Shown in pieces: positions 5,758-6,596 of a stretch of 6,596 nt of DNA. Under the pieces are notes generated by a model, which saw nothing but the letters and a program-made list of their open reading frames with translations, was not told the DNA's origin and did not search any database. The stretch is from positions 1 to 6,596 of the forward strand of contig JBKHDD010000233.1 of assembly GCA_046541515.1 (NCBI GenBank), written 5' to 3'. Within the stretch, counting starts at the first letter, position 1, and each line of letters starts with the position of its first letter. The stretch comes from CAYFVR01 sp046541515. Its GTDB lineage: Bacteria > Desulfobacterota > Desulfobacteria > Desulfobacterales > Desulfococcaceae. Made by a program: the position numbers and the translations under genes.

Positions 5758-6596
5758 ATGATAATCCGCCGAATCCGTCTGGAAAATTGGAAAAATTTCC
5801 GCGAGGCCGAGGCTCTTCTTGAAGACCGGACCTTTCTCATCGGGCCGAACGGCGCGGGGAAATCCAATTTTCTGGACGCGGTCCGGTTTTTTCGGGACGT
5901 GGCGCGGGACGGTCTGCGGAAGGCGGTCGCGGAAAAGCGGAGTTCCGTGAATGCGCTCCGTTGCTTTTCGGCTCCGAAGAACGAGGAAATTCTGCTGGAA
6001 TGCGACCTGATCGCGGCGGGATCGCGGTGGCGGTATGCGCTGGTATTTGGCGAGGGAAACCAGAATATTCCCGGAGTCAAACGGGAAACGGTCCACCATG
6101 AAGAGCAACTCGTCCTGGAACGCCCGGATTCCAAAGACAAGGCCGATCCGCTCCGGCTGACCCAAACGGCGTTGGAACAAATTGCCGCCAACGCCGGGTT
6201 TCGTCCCGTCGCGGATGGATTTCAATCCATCGCCTACCAGCATCTGTTGCCCCAGGTGGTTCGCGATCCCCGGGCATTTACGCCCTACCCGGTCCATGAC
6301 GATCCATTCGGCCGGGATTTATTGGATCGAATGTGGGAGACCCATCCGCAAACCCGAAAATCCCGGCTCCGGAAAATCGTCGCCGTGCTTCAAAGTGCCG
6401 TCCCACAGCTCCAAGGGCTCGTCCTCGCGGTGGACCCATCGACGAAACCCCACCTGATTGGACGTTTCACAAAAGGGAACGGCGCCACGGTGGACCGGGA
6501 CGAAAGCCAGTTTTCGGATGGAACGCTGCGTCTCGTCGGATTGCTGTGGAGCATTTTGGAAGGCGACGGCCCGCTCTTGCTGGAAGAGCCCGAAAT
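5758..6596 (+). CDS. AAA/ABC-class ATPase (AAA_21/AAA_15, RecF/SMC-like), 3' end cut by window
   Basis: An open reading frame of 279 complete codons that continues past the window end. It starts MIIRRIRLENWKNF, the usual opening of RecF/SMC-like ATPases, followed by the Walker A motif GPNGAGKS (29-36, Lys35). A less conserved middle contains YQHLLPQVVRDP (160-171). Next come the ABC-signature-like SDGTLRLVGLLWSIL (253-267) and the Walker B start GPLLLEEPE (271-279), where the sequence stops. Family members usually continue for roughly 80-120 residues with an 'H' switch and a D-loop. AAGGA (5746-5750), 7 bases ahead, supports the ATG at 5758. The family includes ATPase subunits of phage-defence and DNA-repair modules, often paired with a TOPRIM-like or DUF4276/DUF4435-type partner downstream. 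That partner cannot be seen here, so the function is unassigned. It follows sucB by 251 bases and is probably a separate transcription unit. Confidence 0.88.
   Translation, partial: MIIRRIRLENWKNFREAEALLEDRTFLIGPNGAGKSNFLDAVRFFRDVARDGLRKAVAEKRSSVNALRCFSAPKNEEILLECDLIAAGSRWRYALVFGEGNQNIPGVKRETVHHEEQLVLERPDSKDKADPLRLTQTALEQIAANAGFRPVADGFQSIAYQHLLPQVVRDPRAFTPYPVHDDPFGRDLLDRMWETHPQTRKSRLRKIVAVLQSAVPQLQGLVLAVDPSTKPHLIGRFTKGNGATVDRDESQFSDGTLRLVGLLWSILEGDGPLLLEEPE

Noticed and set aside
5544..5822. 92-codon + strand frame in the spacer after sucB
   Set aside because: It runs across the palindrome and into the ATPase gene in another frame, has no Shine-Dalgarno and shows no recognisable domain.
5581..6297. 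- strand frames of 238 and 243 codons opposite the ATPase gene
   Set aside because: They cover the ATPase, whose + frame has Walker A, signature-like and Walker B motifs in the right order; the - frames show no motif.

Overview
The window reads as a moderately GC-rich bacterial chromosome, with every supported gene on the + strand. Codons are mostly G/C-ending in the metabolic genes. A Gram-negative, possibly deltaproteobacterial (Desulfobacterota-like) source is a low-confidence inference. It rests on the sucA-sucB arrangement, the DUF2281 antitoxin-like gene and the style of the dispersed palindrome; no marker gene is present.

Layout. Positions 2-775 encode an alpha/beta hydrolase. Ten bases later, 786-3662 encodes the E1 component of 2-oxoglutarate dehydrogenase (sucA). 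Positions 4124-5506 encode the matching E2, dihydrolipoyl succinyltransferase (sucB). Between sucA and sucB lies a small gene (3778-4038) with its own strong Shine-Dalgarno. It looks like a DUF2281/VapB-type antitoxin, with no recognisable toxin beside it. After sucB a 251-base spacer carries several short inverted repeats, including a REP-like palindrome. The last gene starts at 5758 and runs off the window: an AAA/ABC-class ATPase of the RecF/SMC-like AAA_21/AAA_15 type, cut at its Walker B motif.

How the genes work together. SucA decarboxylates 2-oxoglutarate using thiamine diphosphate and passes the succinyl group to the lipoyl domain of SucB, which transfers it to CoA. The third component, lipoamide dehydrogenase (lpd), and sucCD are not in the window and must lie elsewhere. 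The hydrolase is probably co-transcribed with sucA, but its substrate is unknown. The DUF2281 gene and the ATPase are accessory in character, one splitting the sucAB pair and the other ending it.

The best leads are the toxin-less antitoxin-like gene inside sucAB, the hairpin just ahead of the sucB ribosome-binding site, and the truncated ATPase, whose unseen downstream neighbour would tell whether it belongs to a two-gene defence system. E1 and E2 also carry unusually biased low-complexity linkers.
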